Origin: Hyphomicrobiales bacterium | Lineage (GTDB): Bacteria; Pseudomonadota; Alphaproteobacteria; Rhizobiales; Rhizobiaceae | NCBI GenBank assembly: GCA_900473745.1 | Contig: UCMW01000002.1 | Coordinates: 96,523-160,522, forward strand | Direction: 5' to 3' | Length of the DNA: 64,000 nucleotides | Shown: positions 17,491-25,739 of the stretch, piece after piece | Layout of the letters: every line of letters starts with the position of its first letter | Numbering within the stretch: the stretch's first letter is position 1 | Made by a program: the position numbers and the translations under genes | Notes under the pieces: model-generated | Told to the model about the DNA's origin: nothing | The model's database searches: none | The model's input: only the letters and a program-made list of their open reading frames with translations

Positions 17491-18543
17491 ATGAAGACCC
17501 AACTCTTATTCGCAACCACGATCGCAACGCTCGCCACGACCACGTCCGTGTTCGCGCATGCGACCTTCGCCAACCAGCCTGCCAAGGTCGGCTCCTATGT
17601 CGCCGCCACATTGCAGGTTCCGCACGGCTGCGACGGCAAGGCGACCAACGAAGTCCAGATCAAGCTGCCGGAAGGCTTCATCGCGGCCAAGCCGATGCCC
17701 AAGGCCGGCTGGGAGGTGGAAGTCATCACCGGCGACTATCAGAACAGCTACGACAATCACGGCAAGGCCGTGAAATCCGGCCCGGTCGAAATCCGCTTCA
17801 AGAACGGTGATCTGCCGGACAATTTCTATGACACCTTCACCGTCTACGGAAAGATCGCGGCCGGCGATCCAGCGACGGGCCTCGCTTTCCCGACGGTTCA
17901 GTTGTGCGGCACGGATGGCAAGGTTGTCTGGGACCAGATCGCCGCACCGGGCCAGGATCCCCATGCTCTCGATGGTCCGGCGCCCGTCCTGCAGCTCGTG
18001 GCAGCCGAAGGCGATGCGCATGGCGGCCACGGGGCACACGGCGCCCATGCTGCTCCCGATCAGGCTGCTGCCGCTGGACACGGCGCGCATGCCGCCCATG
18101 GCGAGCACGCGGGCCACGATGATCACATGGCCGCAGTCGATCCCGGTGGCTTTGCGGCCGTGACTGCAGGAGACCTCGAACTGACGGCCGGTTTCACCAA
18201 GGCCATGCTCCCCGGCCAGCCTGTCGGCGGCGGTTTCATCACCATCACCAACAAGGGCGGCGAAGACGACACGCTGGTGTCGGCAACCTCGGCCCAGGCC
18301 GGCGAAGTACAGCTGCACGAAATGGCGATGGAAGGTGACGTCATGAAGATGCGCCAGCTGACCGAAGGCATTGCGATCCCGGCCGGCGAGACGGTCGAGC
18401 TGAAGCCCGGCGGCCTGCACCTGATGTTCTTCAAGGTGGCAGAGGCCTTCAAGGAAGGTGCGACCGTCAACGTCACGCTCACCTTCGAAAAGGCCGGTGC
18501 CGTGGACGTCGTCCTGCCGGTCGGCCCGGCCAGAGGCAACTGA
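17491..18543 (+). CDS. YcnI (DUF1775) - PCu(A)C copper chaperone fusion
   Basis: A 350-residue exported protein. After a signal peptide ending at VFA, the mature N-terminus begins HATF, the histidine start typical of YcnI copper-binding domains (to about residue 170). A linker of roughly residues 172-210 is rich in His/Gly/Ala (GGHGAHGAHAAPDQ and similar). The C-terminal part is a PCu(A)C domain (about 215-345) with HEMAMEGDVMKMRQL and GGLHLMFF, whose His and Met residues bind Cu(I) in the family. It probably delivers periplasmic copper to cytochrome oxidase. Confidence 0.88.
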   Translation: MKTQLLFATTIATLATTTSVFAHATFANQPAKVGSYVAATLQVPHGCDGKATNEVQIKLPEGFIAAKPMPKAGWEVEVITGDYQNSYDNHGKAVKSGPVEIRFKNGDLPDNFYDTFTVYGKIAAGDPATGLAFPTVQLCGTDGKVVWDQIAAPGQDPHALDGPAPVLQLVAAEGDAHGGHGAHGAHAAPDQAAAAGHGAHAAHGEHAGHDDHMAAVDPGGFAAVTAGDLELTAGFTKAMLPGQPVGGGFITITNKGGEDDTLVSATSAQAGEVQLHEMAMEGDVMKMRQLTEGIAIPAGETVELKPGGLHLMFFKVAEAFKEGATVNVTLTFEKAGAVDVVLPVGPARGN

Positions 18544-18569
18544 TCTCCGCACTTTTCGCGAAACGGAAA

Positions 18570-18600
18570 GAAGCCGCGACCGGCCACCGGTCGCGGCTTC
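18570..18600. terminator. Bidirectional terminator
   Basis: GAAGCCGCGACCGG and CCGGTCGCGGCTTC form a 14-bp perfect stem with a 3-base loop. It lies between two convergent genes (stops at 18543 and 18620) and can serve both. Confidence 0.8.
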
Positions 18601-18619
18601 TCCTTCGGGTTAGAAGGGA

Positions 18620-18895
18620 TCAGGCGACGGAGTTCTTGTAGGCCTCGATCGTCTCTTTCAAGGTGGCCTGCTCGAACTGCTGTTGCGTCGAGGTGAGGAA
18701 ATACAAGGCCAACGCGGGTGGCTGTACGACATTCACCAGCGCCCGAAGCCGCAGGTCTTCACTCTGCGCCGCCTGCTGTGCCAGCACACGCGTGTGCTCT
18801 TCCACATAGGAGGCGCGGGACGCGCGCTGCGGCGGCTTCACCGGTTCCATCGCGTAGGCTGCGGTTTGGGCTGAGACTGTGACAACCTGTGTCAT
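18620..18895 (-). CDS. Hypothetical protein
   Basis: A 91-residue soluble protein with no signal peptide (MTQVVTVSAQTAAYAMEPVK at the start) and alpha-helical stretches rich in Q, A and E (HTRVLAQQAAQSEDLRLRAL, then TQQQFEQATLKETIEAY). I do not recognise the family. A GGAAAAG sequence precedes the ATG, and a terminator follows the stop, which supports a real gene. It is convergent with the copper chaperone gene. Confidence 0.6.
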   Translation of the reverse strand: MTQVVTVSAQTAAYAMEPVKPPQRASRASYVEEHTRVLAQQAAQSEDLRLRALVNVVQPPALALYFLTSTQQQFEQATLKETIEAYKNSVA

Positions 18896-19021
18896 GAGCG
18901 CTTTTCCAGATATTACATAACGACATTAGCATAAACCACGGTTATCTATGCACCTTTAAGTCGAATGAGCGAATTTGAATAAAACTGAACGGGTTTCGGA
19001 GTTGGTCCAAACGGCCTCGTT

Positions 19022-19035
19022 TTGCGCCAGATCAA
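19022..19035. promoter_or_regulatory. FNR/FixK-type box upstream of the flavodoxin gene
   Basis: TTGCGCCAGATCAA fits the TTG-N8-CAA core of FNR/FixK anaeroboxes, with the right half ATCAA matching the full consensus. It lies 56 bases before the ATG at 19092, a workable distance for activation. The left half is imperfect, so it is a candidate only. Confidence 0.45.
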
Positions 19036-19091
19036 GGCGCGGCCCGGTTGCTTCTCTCATGATGCGCAGACATTCGAAGAGGGGCACGGAC

Positions 19092-19628
19092 ATGATCATT
19101 TTCGTCGGTTATGCGACGGTCGAAGGCCAGACCCGCAAGATCGCGGAAGCGGTGGCCACCGCTGTCGAGGCGCAGGGGCACCGGGCCCTGTTGTTCGACA
19201 TCACCTTGGGCGGCGAATATGCAGTGTCCCATCCGCAAGCCGCGATCCTGTGCGCCCCTGTGCATGCGGCGCGTTATCCCTCAGCTTTTGCAAGTTTTGT
19301 GCGACAGGAGGCGTCCTGGCTGAGCAGCGTGCCCTCGGCTTTCGTCTCCGTGTCACTTCTCATTCGAAGCGAGTTCGAGGAGGAGCAGGAGGAGGCCATG
19401 CACTTCCCGGACGCTCTGGTGAGCGACAGCGGCTGGCGACCGACGATGATGCATCACTCCGCCGGCGCCTTGCGCTACACGGAATATGATTTCTTCAAGC
19501 GCTGGATCATCCGCCGCATGGCGGAGGTCGAAAACGCCCCGACAGACGTGAGCCGTGACCACGAATTCACCGACTGGAAGGCGCTCAGCGGTTTTGTCGG
19601 AGAATTCCTCGATAAGGCCAAGGGTTGA
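19092..19628 (+). CDS. Flavodoxin-domain protein (HemG-like)
   Basis: A 178-residue protein with the flavodoxin fold start MIIFVGYATVEGQTRKIAEA, where T-x-E-G-Q-T is the FMN phosphate loop. The C-terminal sections (GALRYTEYDFFKRWIIRRM and FTDWKALSGFVGEFL) resemble HemG-type menaquinone-dependent protoporphyrinogen oxidases. HemG would convert protoporphyrinogen IX to protoporphyrin IX in heme synthesis, but in this clade the substrate is not certain. The start at 19092 gives the canonical flavodoxin N-terminus. A possible FNR box lies upstream. Confidence 0.78.
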   Translation: MIIFVGYATVEGQTRKIAEAVATAVEAQGHRALLFDITLGGEYAVSHPQAAILCAPVHAARYPSAFASFVRQEASWLSSVPSAFVSVSLLIRSEFEEEQEEAMHFPDALVSDSGWRPTMMHHSAGALRYTEYDFFKRWIIRRMAEVENAPTDVSRDHEFTDWKALSGFVGEFLDKAKG

Positions 19629-19688
19629 CGCGGTTGCCTCAACCGGCTTGAACGGCGGTGACAACAGCCGTTTGAGCCGGAGGCATTC

Positions 19689-20066
19689 ATGTTCCATATC
19701 CTGCTGGTCGCAGTCGGTGGCGCGATCGGATCGGTGGCCCGCTACCTGACAGGCATCGCCATGACGCGGCTTCTCGGGCCGGCCTTCCCCTGGGGCACGA
19801 TCACCGTCAACATCGCCGGCTCGTTTGCGATTGGCCTCTTGACGGAACTGGTGGCCCGCAAGTTTGCGGCCCCAATGGAGATGCGTCTGTTGCTCGTCGT
19901 CGGTTTTCTCGGTGGCTTTACCACCTTCTCGTCCTTTTCCCTCGACACCATGGCGCTCGCCGAACGGGGCGCGATCCTCGCGGCATTTGGATATGTCGCG
20001 GCCAGCGTGACGCTTTCGCTCGCGGCGGCATTTGGTGGTCTCGCCCTGGGCCGCAGCCTGTTCTGA
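19689..20066 (+). CDS. crcB: Fluoride channel CrcB (Fluc)
   Basis: Small four-helix membrane protein of 125 residues that forms dimeric fluoride channels. Family motifs are visible: GGAIGSVARY, GTITVNIAGSFAIG with the conserved asparagine, and GFLGGFTTFSSFS with the phenylalanine box. It lies 60 bases after the flavodoxin gene on the same strand. The leader shows small hairpins but no fluoride riboswitch that I can recognise. Confidence 0.93.
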   Translation: MFHILLVAVGGAIGSVARYLTGIAMTRLLGPAFPWGTITVNIAGSFAIGLLTELVARKFAAPMEMRLLLVVGFLGGFTTFSSFSLDTMALAERGAILAAFGYVAASVTLSLAAAFGGLALGRSLF

Positions 20067-20162
20067 GCCCGGGTTCTGCATTTCCGCTTTCCCTTTGCGC
20101 CCGAAATCTACTAAAGGCACGGGACAAGTGGGTGGAGAACCCGAGCACGAAAGAATTCCCTG

Positions 20163-21152
20163 ATGGCAGGCATCGAACATATCACCGTGGAAGCCGATGA
20201 GGCGGGCATGCGGCTCGACCGTTGGTTCAAGATCCACTATCCGGGTCTGGGCTTCGGCGCGCTCCAGAAGCTCCTGCGTTCCGGCCAGGTCCGTGTCGAC
20301 GGCGGTCGCGTCAAGACCGATGCCCGCGTCCAGCCCGGTCAGGTGGTCCGTGTGCCGCCGATGGACGTCGACGCCAAGAAGACAGGCCCGATCGCAAGCC
20401 ATGACCTGAAGCATGGCGACGACCACGAACTTCTGTCGCGCATGCTGCTGCACGAGGACGAGAAGGTCATCGTGCTGAACAAGCCGGCCGGCTTGGCCGT
20501 TCAGGGTGGTTCCGGCCTGAACCGTCACATCGACAAGATGCTCGAAGCCTGGACCAGCAGGAAGGGCGAGAAGCCGCGCCTGGTGCATCGCCTCGACCGC
20601 GACACCTCGGGCGTTCTCGTCGTCGCCCGCACGCGGGGTGCCGCCCAGAAGCTGACGGCCGCCTTCCGCGAGCGCGACACCAAGAAGATCTACTGGTCGC
20701 TGGTGAAGGGCGTGCCGCGCAAGCACGAGGACAAGATCTCGACTTGGCTCACCAAGGACCAGACCGATGAAGGCGACCGCATGCGGGTCTGCAGACACGG
20801 AGAGGACGGCGCGGACCACGCCATCACCTATTACCGTGTCATCGACACCGCAGCCCAGAACCTCGCCTGGCTGGAGATGGAGCCCTATACCGGCCGTACC
20901 CACCAATTGCGCGTCCACGCACTGCATATCGGCCACCCGATCATTGGTGACCCGAAATACTTCGACGAGGACCACAATTGGGATTTCCCCGGCGGCGTCC
21001 AGAAGCGCCTGCATCTGCATGCGCGTTACATCGACCTGCCGCATCCGAACGGTGGTCGCCTGAAGGTGACAGCACCGCTCCCGCCGCACATGGTCCAGAC
21101 CTGGAACCTGCTCGGTCTCGACCAGCGCGATGGTGACAGGGACGCCGAATGA
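20163..21152 (+). CDS. RluC/RluD-family 23S rRNA pseudouridine synthase
   Basis: A 329-residue pseudouridine synthase with an N-terminal S4 RNA-binding domain (AGMRLDRWFKIHYPGLGFGA, then RSGQVRVDGGRV) and the RluA-type catalytic domain. The catalytic aspartate is in VHRLDRDTSGVLVVART; PYTGRTHQLRVHA is the second conserved block. It probably modifies 23S rRNA uridines as RluC does, though the exact positions cannot be assigned. Its stop overlaps the next gene's ATG by 4 bases. Confidence 0.9.
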   Translation: MAGIEHITVEADEAGMRLDRWFKIHYPGLGFGALQKLLRSGQVRVDGGRVKTDARVQPGQVVRVPPMDVDAKKTGPIASHDLKHGDDHELLSRMLLHEDEKVIVLNKPAGLAVQGGSGLNRHIDKMLEAWTSRKGEKPRLVHRLDRDTSGVLVVARTRGAAQKLTAAFRERDTKKIYWSLVKGVPRKHEDKISTWLTKDQTDEGDRMRVCRHGEDGADHAITYYRVIDTAAQNLAWLEMEPYTGRTHQLRVHALHIGHPIIGDPKYFDEDHNWDFPGGVQKRLHLHARYIDLPHPNGGRLKVTAPLPPHMVQTWNLLGLDQRDGDRDAE

Positions 21153-21802
21153 AGCTTGTTCTCTTCGATTGCGACGGCACGCTGGTCGACAGCGCCGGCC
21201 TGATCCATGAGGTCATGCGCCACACATTCATCGCCTTCGGCAAGCCGGAGCCCGCTTTGGAAACGACCAAGTCGATCATCGGCCTGACGCTCGATATCGC
21301 GATCGCCCGCATGGACGGCAAGCCACATGCCGATGACGAAGCGGTCGCGATGGCTGCTCACTACAAGTCGATCTTTGCAGAGGTCCGTCAGGCCTCGGGC
21401 TTCGGAGAGATCATGTTCGACGGCATCCGCGAAGTTCTGGATGATCTGATCGCGCGCGAAGACATCTGGCTCGGCGCCGTCACCGGCAAGTCGCGGCGCG
21501 GGCTGGAGATGATCCTTGAAGGGCACGGCCTCAAACCCCATTTCCTCTTCTGCCGCACGGCCGACGAATGCCCCTCCAAGCCGCATCCGGCCATGGTCAA
21601 CGAATGCTGCGACGAGGCCGGGATCGCAACGAGGGAGACCATCGTGATCGGCGATGCGATCTACGACATGCAGATGGCCAAGGCCGCAGGCGCGACAGCG
21701 ATCGGTGTCGCCTGGGGCTATGCCACACCGGACGAGCTCTGGAAGGCCGGAGCCGATGCTGTGGTCGAACGCCCCGCCGACCTTCTGGCCTATATTCACT
21801 AG
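21149..21802 (+). CDS. HAD-superfamily phosphatase
   Basis: A 217-residue HAD hydrolase. Motif I is FDCDGTLVDSAG with the nucleophilic aspartate, motif II is the threonine in AVTGKSRRG, and motif IV is VIGDAIYDMQMAKAAGA. The helical cap after motif I is of the phosphoglycolate phosphatase type. The substrate is unknown. It is coupled to the upstream pseudouridine synthase gene by ATGA overlap, and the ATP12 gene starts 9 bases after it. Confidence 0.88.
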   Translation: MKLVLFDCDGTLVDSAGLIHEVMRHTFIAFGKPEPALETTKSIIGLTLDIAIARMDGKPHADDEAVAMAAHYKSIFAEVRQASGFGEIMFDGIREVLDDLIAREDIWLGAVTGKSRRGLEMILEGHGLKPHFLFCRTADECPSKPHPAMVNECCDEAGIATRETIVIGDAIYDMQMAKAAGATAIGVAWGYATPDELWKAGADAVVERPADLLAYIH

Positions 21803-21811
21803 GAGCCCTTG

Positions 21812-22618
21812 ATGCGCGACGAACTCAGCCAGGACATTTTCGGGACATTCATTCCGGAACACAGCCACGAGGATCCTGTGCGCCGGGCGCAGATCCAGAT
21901 GAAGCGTCCGCTGCCGAAGCGCTTCTACAAAAGCGTCGGTATGGAGGAGCGCGAGGGCGGATTCTCGATCACTCTGGATGGCAAGCCGGTGAAGACACCG
22001 GCCAAGAACTTCCTGAACCTGCCGACACGCGCGGCGGCCGAACTCGTGATGGCAGAATGGGCTGGGCAGGGCGAACACATCGACCCCGCGACCATGCCGA
22101 TCACCAAGCTCGCCAACACCGCGATCGATGCCGTCTCCAACAGCCTCGCCGAGGTGTTCGACGAGATCGTCCGCTTTGCCGGCACGGACATGCTCTGCTA
22201 CCGCGCCGACGGTCCGAAAGAACTCATCGACCGCCAGGCGGCCCGCTGGGATCCGGTGCTTTCCTGGGCAGCGACGGCCCACGGCGCCCGCTTCTTTCTG
22301 GTGGAAGGCGTCATGCATCAGGAGCAGCCGGCCGAGGCCGTTGCGGCTTACGCGCGCGCCCTCGAACGTTACCGTGATCCCTTCCTGATCTCCTGCGTCA
22401 ACGTCGTGACGACACTCACCGGCTCGGCGGTTCTGGCACTTGCTCATGCGGATGGCGCTTTTGACCTCGACGAGGTCTGGTCGTTGGCACATCTCGACGA
22501 GGACTGGACGATCGAGCATTGGGGCACCGATCTGGAGGCCGAGGCGAGGCGCGAGGCCCGCTACGGCGAATATGCGTCGGCCGCAGCGCTCTTCCAGGCG
22601 CTTCAGCCGCAAAGTTAA
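21812..22618 (+). CDS. ATP12 family F1-ATPase assembly chaperone
   Basis: A 268-residue homologue of mitochondrial Atp12, which binds the F1 alpha subunit during ATP synthase assembly. Typical patterns are PKRFYKSVGMEEREGGFSIT, LDGKPVKTPAKNFLNLPT and the closing WGTDLEAEARREARYGEYAS. This family is characteristic of alphaproteobacteria and mitochondria. ATG at 21812 is preferred to an in-frame TTG one codon earlier. End of the rlu-HAD-ATP12 run. Confidence 0.9.
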   Translation: MRDELSQDIFGTFIPEHSHEDPVRRAQIQMKRPLPKRFYKSVGMEEREGGFSITLDGKPVKTPAKNFLNLPTRAAAELVMAEWAGQGEHIDPATMPITKLANTAIDAVSNSLAEVFDEIVRFAGTDMLCYRADGPKELIDRQAARWDPVLSWAATAHGARFFLVEGVMHQEQPAEAVAAYARALERYRDPFLISCVNVVTTLTGSAVLALAHADGAFDLDEVWSLAHLDEDWTIEHWGTDLEAEARREARYGEYASAAALFQALQPQS

Positions 22619-22681
22619 CCGTCCACTAACCATAAATGGCGAATTGTCGGATTGGTCCAGAATCACCAGTCCGGGGTCGTC

Positions 22682-23500
22682 ATGTTCACTCGCAGTCTCC
22701 GCATCGCCGCAGCCGTCGGGCTCCTCATGATGTTGGCATCCTGTTCGCTGCTGCATGGCCGAAGCATCGACCGGCCGCTGATCTACTACGTCCGCAATGT
22801 CACCGTTATGGCTGACGCCCGCATCCCGCTCGACCTGATCGAAAGCGTCGATCGTCGGGTCTCGTCCGCGATCGCCGCGACACGTCCGCCCCAGGGTGCC
22901 GAACGTGTCGTGCTGCTCGTCAAGATCGACCGCCTCGGCTTCGGGGAGGGCGCGCGCCGTCGTCTCGCCCAGGTGAAGTTCACGGTGACGGCGACCTCCG
23001 TTGAGACGGGTGAGCCGGTGGCCCAAGGGGCGTTCACGGTGAACAGTCCGACGGATGAACCGCGCTGGGCCCGTCAGGCGCTGGCCGAGGAGATCGCCGC
23101 GCGCATCCGCTTTGCCTTTTCGCTGACCACACCCCGGATCCGCAAGGCCATGCCGCCGGCCCGTACCATCTCCACGCGTCTCAAGACCGATCCGGCACCG
23201 GTGATCGTGCCGAACACGTCGGCCGGATCCACACGCGCCGCCATTGCTCCGATGTCGTCGTCGCAGAAACCCGTCGTGGTCACGGCACCTGTCATTCCGA
23301 CTGCACCCGTAGCCCAGGAAATGGCCGCTCCGCCGGTGATCGAGGCTCAACAAACGCGTCCCGCCGCGCCGGCGCAGCCGGCCCGTCGGTCTGCCGATAT
23401 CGTTGAGGGCACACCTGTGGAGCAGGGCGCGGTCGGCACGATTCGCCTTCGGCCCGACTGCGACCCGGCCGTGACAGCGGATTGCGCGGCGGCGCCGTGA
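22682..23500 (+). CDS. Putative lipoprotein of unknown function
   Basis: A 272-residue protein with a lipoprotein signal (hydrophobic segment then LASCS, cysteine near residue 20). The folded part is roughly residues 25-145 (DRPLIYYVRNVTVMADARI, then VLLVKIDRLGFGEGARRR), followed by a Pro/Ala/Thr-rich low-complexity tail ending ADCAAAP. I do not recognise the family. It is probably tethered to the outer membrane facing the periplasm. It stands alone before the cobalamin riboswitch. Confidence 0.7.
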   Translation: MFTRSLRIAAAVGLLMMLASCSLLHGRSIDRPLIYYVRNVTVMADARIPLDLIESVDRRVSSAIAATRPPQGAERVVLLVKIDRLGFGEGARRRLAQVKFTVTATSVETGEPVAQGAFTVNSPTDEPRWARQALAEEIAARIRFAFSLTTPRIRKAMPPARTISTRLKTDPAPVIVPNTSAGSTRAAIAPMSSSQKPVVVTAPVIPTAPVAQEMAAPPVIEAQQTRPAAPAQPARRSADIVEGTPVEQGAVGTIRLRPDCDPAVTADCAAAP

Positions 23501-23582
23501 TTCCCCACGTGGCGCAAGCGCGCATCGCAGCGCCGCAGCCGTGATTGACTCGCCCCCCACCTCGGCCTAATCCTCGTCATGG

Positions 23583-23927
23583 ATGGTTTCCGGACGGCAG
23601 AGATGTTGTCCGGAGAGCAAAAGGGAATGCGAAGGCGTGGACCCATATCGGGCACACCGAACGCAGCCGACCCCGCGACTGTATTGCAACGAGGGTTCTC
23701 CATCCGCTCTGCCGGTTTTGATGGCGACGGGTCGCGGGGTGCGACCGGCCTTTCGAAGACCGCAGGACGGAAAAGCCACTTGGGTGGCAGCACGATCAGC
23801 CGGGGTTGGACGCCTCTTTCTCTACGAATCGTCCGCTCTTTCGTGTTGTCGCAAACCCTGGGAAGGCGAGGAGAACCCGACGGTCCTTTCAAAGACCACG
23901 ACCTGCGAGCCAGGAGACCTGCCATCC
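23583..23927 (+). ncRNA. Cobalamin riboswitch
   Basis: The B12 box AGCCAGGAGACCTGCC is present at 23908-23923. Upstream conserved blocks are AAAAGGGAATGCG (near 23621), CCCGCGACTGTAT (near 23672), AAAAGCCACTTGGG and TGGGAAGGCGAGGAGAA. GGATGG at 23583-23588 pairs perfectly with CCATCC at 23922-23927 to close helix P1. At 345 bases it is long because of an expanded variable region. Downstream hairpins (GGGCATGGTGCCC, GGGGAGGTTTCCCC) may form the expression platform. It should lower expression of cobP-cobW-cobN-cobO when B12 is plentiful. I see no further gene in 23928-24125. Confidence 0.95.
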
Positions 23928-24125
23928 ACGGGCATGGTGCCCACACTGGGGAGGTTTCCCCGTTGCCAGCACGGAGGTTGTCGTGGCGACGTTTTGCATC
24001 CGCGGGTCCGCGAGGCCCCGCCGGTGCCGGTCCGTTTTGGCGGATCGTGCATCGATTGATTCTTTGCGCATGCCCGTAGCATGCGCCGTCGCAGTTTTGC
24101 GTGCGGTCGGAGGCCCTAGGACTCC

Positions 24126-24656
24126 ATGACCGCATCCCATTCCCGATCCATCCTGGTTCTCGGCGGTGCCCGCTCGGGCAAGTCGCGTTTTGCCGAAGGT
24201 TTGGCGCGCGACACCGGCTTAGAGAAGATCTACCTTGCCACCGGCCGCGCCTGGGACGACGAGATGCGAGCGCGCATCGAGACCCACAAGGCCGACCGTG
24301 TCGATGATGGCTGGACCACCCATGAGGAACCACTGGACCTGATCGGTGCGCTGAAGACGCTAGATCAGCCCGACCACGTCATCCTCGCCGACTGCCTGAC
24401 GCTCTGGGTCACCAATCTGATGATGGAAGAAGGCCGTGACGTCGACGCAGACGGCGCGGCACTCGCCGCCAGTCTTAGGGAATTCCAGGCCACCGTCATC
24501 TTCGTCTCCAATGAAGTCGGCCTAGGCATCGTGCCCGAGAACAAGATGGCCCGCGCCTTTCGCGACCATGCCGGACGTCTCCACCAAGCCATCGCCGCAG
24601 AAGCGGCTGAAGTCTATTTTATCGCGGCAGGTTTGCCGTTGAAAATGAAGGGTTGA
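24126..24656 (+). CDS. cobP: Adenosylcobinamide kinase/guanylyltransferase CobP (CobU)
   Basis: Bifunctional enzyme of nucleotide-loop assembly: it phosphorylates adenosylcobinamide and then converts it to the GDP derivative. The 176-residue product has the P-loop [15 protein letters not shown] near the N-terminus, the guanylylated-histidine region [20 protein letters not shown] and [20 protein letters not shown]. First coding gene after the cobalamin riboswitch; cobW starts 3 bases after its stop. Confidence 0.95.
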   Translation: MTASHSRSILVLGGARSGKSRFAEGLARDTGLEKIYLATGRAWDDEMRARIETHKADRVDDGWTTHEEPLDLIGALKTLDQPDHVILADCLTLWVTNLMMEEGRDVDADGAALAASLREFQATVIFVSNEVGLGIVPENKMARAFRDHAGRLHQAIAAEAAEVYFIAAGLPLKMKG

Positions 24657-24659
24657 ACC

Positions 24660-25736
24660 ATGTTGCAGCAGAAAATCCCCGCCACCGTCATCACCGGCTT
24701 TCTCGGCGCGGGCAAGACCACGATCATCCGCAACATGCTGATGAATGCCGGCGGCAAGAAGATCGCGCTGATCATCAACGAATTCGGTGACCTTGGCGTC
24801 GATGGCGACGTCTTGAAGGGCTGCGGCGCAGACAATTGCACAGAGGACGACATCATCGAGCTCACCAACGGCTGCATCTGCTGCACGGTCGCCGACGACT
24901 TCGTGCCGACCATGCTGAAGCTGCTGGAGCGTGACGTGAAGCCCGACCACATCGTCATCGAAACCTCTGGCCTGGCGCTGCCACAGCCGCTGGTCGCCGC
25001 CTTCAATTGGCCGGACATTCGCACCCGCGTCACCGTCGATGGTGTCGTCACCGTCGTCGACAGCGCTGCCGTCGCCGCCGGTCGTTTCGCCGACGACCAT
25101 GACGCCGTAGCCGCCCAGCGCGCCGAGGACGACAGCGTCGACCACGAAAGCCCGATCGAGGAACTGTTCGAGGACCAACTGACCTGCGCCGACCTCATCG
25201 TTCTCAACAAGACGGACCTCTTGGACGCAGCCGGCATTGCCGCCGTGCGCGCCGACGTGACCAGCCGCACAAGCCGCAAGCCGTCGATGATCGAGGCGAA
25301 GAACGGCGAAGTGCCGTCGCTCGTCCTGCTCGGCATTGGCGCCAGCACCGAAGACGACATCGAGAACCGCAAGTCGCATCACGAGCTGGAGCACGAGGCG
25401 CTGCATGCCTCCGGCGAGGACCACGACCATCATCATGATCACGACGAATTCGAGAGCTTCGTTCTGAAGCTCGGCGCGATCAAGGATGCCTCGGATTTCA
25501 TCGACCGCCTGAAGCCGGTCATCACCAAGCACGACATCCTGCGCCTGAAGGGCTTCATCGACGTGCCCGGCAAGCCGATGCGCCTCGTCATCCAGGCCGT
25601 CGGCACCCGCATCGACACCTATTTCGACCGTCCCTGGACATCGAGCGAAAAGCGCGAGACGCGCATCGTTGTCATCGGTCTGCACGAATGGGACTTCGGT
25701 GGCGTGGTCGAAGATGTCCAGGCAGCGGCCGGCTGA
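24660..25736 (+). CDS. cobW: CobW GTPase, cobalt-handling chaperone
   Basis: G3E-family GTPase of 358 residues, thought to deliver Co(II) for cobaltochelation. N-terminal Walker A is GFLGAGKTT; the metal-binding C-x-C-C motif is NGCICCTV; NKTD is the guanine-binding motif in LIVLNKTDLLDA. A His/Asp-rich stretch (HDHHHDHDEF) lies near residue 255, before the C-terminal CobW_C domain. It sits directly before cobN with 3 bases between, so the metal chaperone and the chelatase subunit are made together. Confidence 0.95.
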   Translation: MLQQKIPATVITGFLGAGKTTIIRNMLMNAGGKKIALIINEFGDLGVDGDVLKGCGADNCTEDDIIELTNGCICCTVADDFVPTMLKLLERDVKPDHIVIETSGLALPQPLVAAFNWPDIRTRVTVDGVVTVVDSAAVAAGRFADDHDAVAAQRAEDDSVDHESPIEELFEDQLTCADLIVLNKTDLLDAAGIAAVRADVTSRTSRKPSMIEAKNGEVPSLVLLGIGASTEDDIENRKSHHELEHEALHASGEDHDHHHDHDEFESFVLKLGAIKDASDFIDRLKPVITKHDILRLKGFIDVPGKPMRLVIQAVGTRIDTYFDRPWTSSEKRETRIVVIGLHEWDFGGVVEDVQAAAG

Positions 25737-25739
25737 TCC

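Noticed and set aside
19629..19688. Fluoride riboswitch before crcB
   Set aside because: Only small hairpins are present; the conserved crcB-motif blocks are missing.
21026..23560. An 844-codon open frame on the minus strand
   Set aside because: It lies opposite the pseudouridine synthase, HAD, ATP12 and lipoprotein genes and has the Arg/His/Gly-rich composition of a complementary-strand shadow in GC-rich DNA.
23583..24129. Several open frames of 60-170 codons in the cobP leader
   Set aside because: They pass through the conserved riboswitch blocks and have no protein character.
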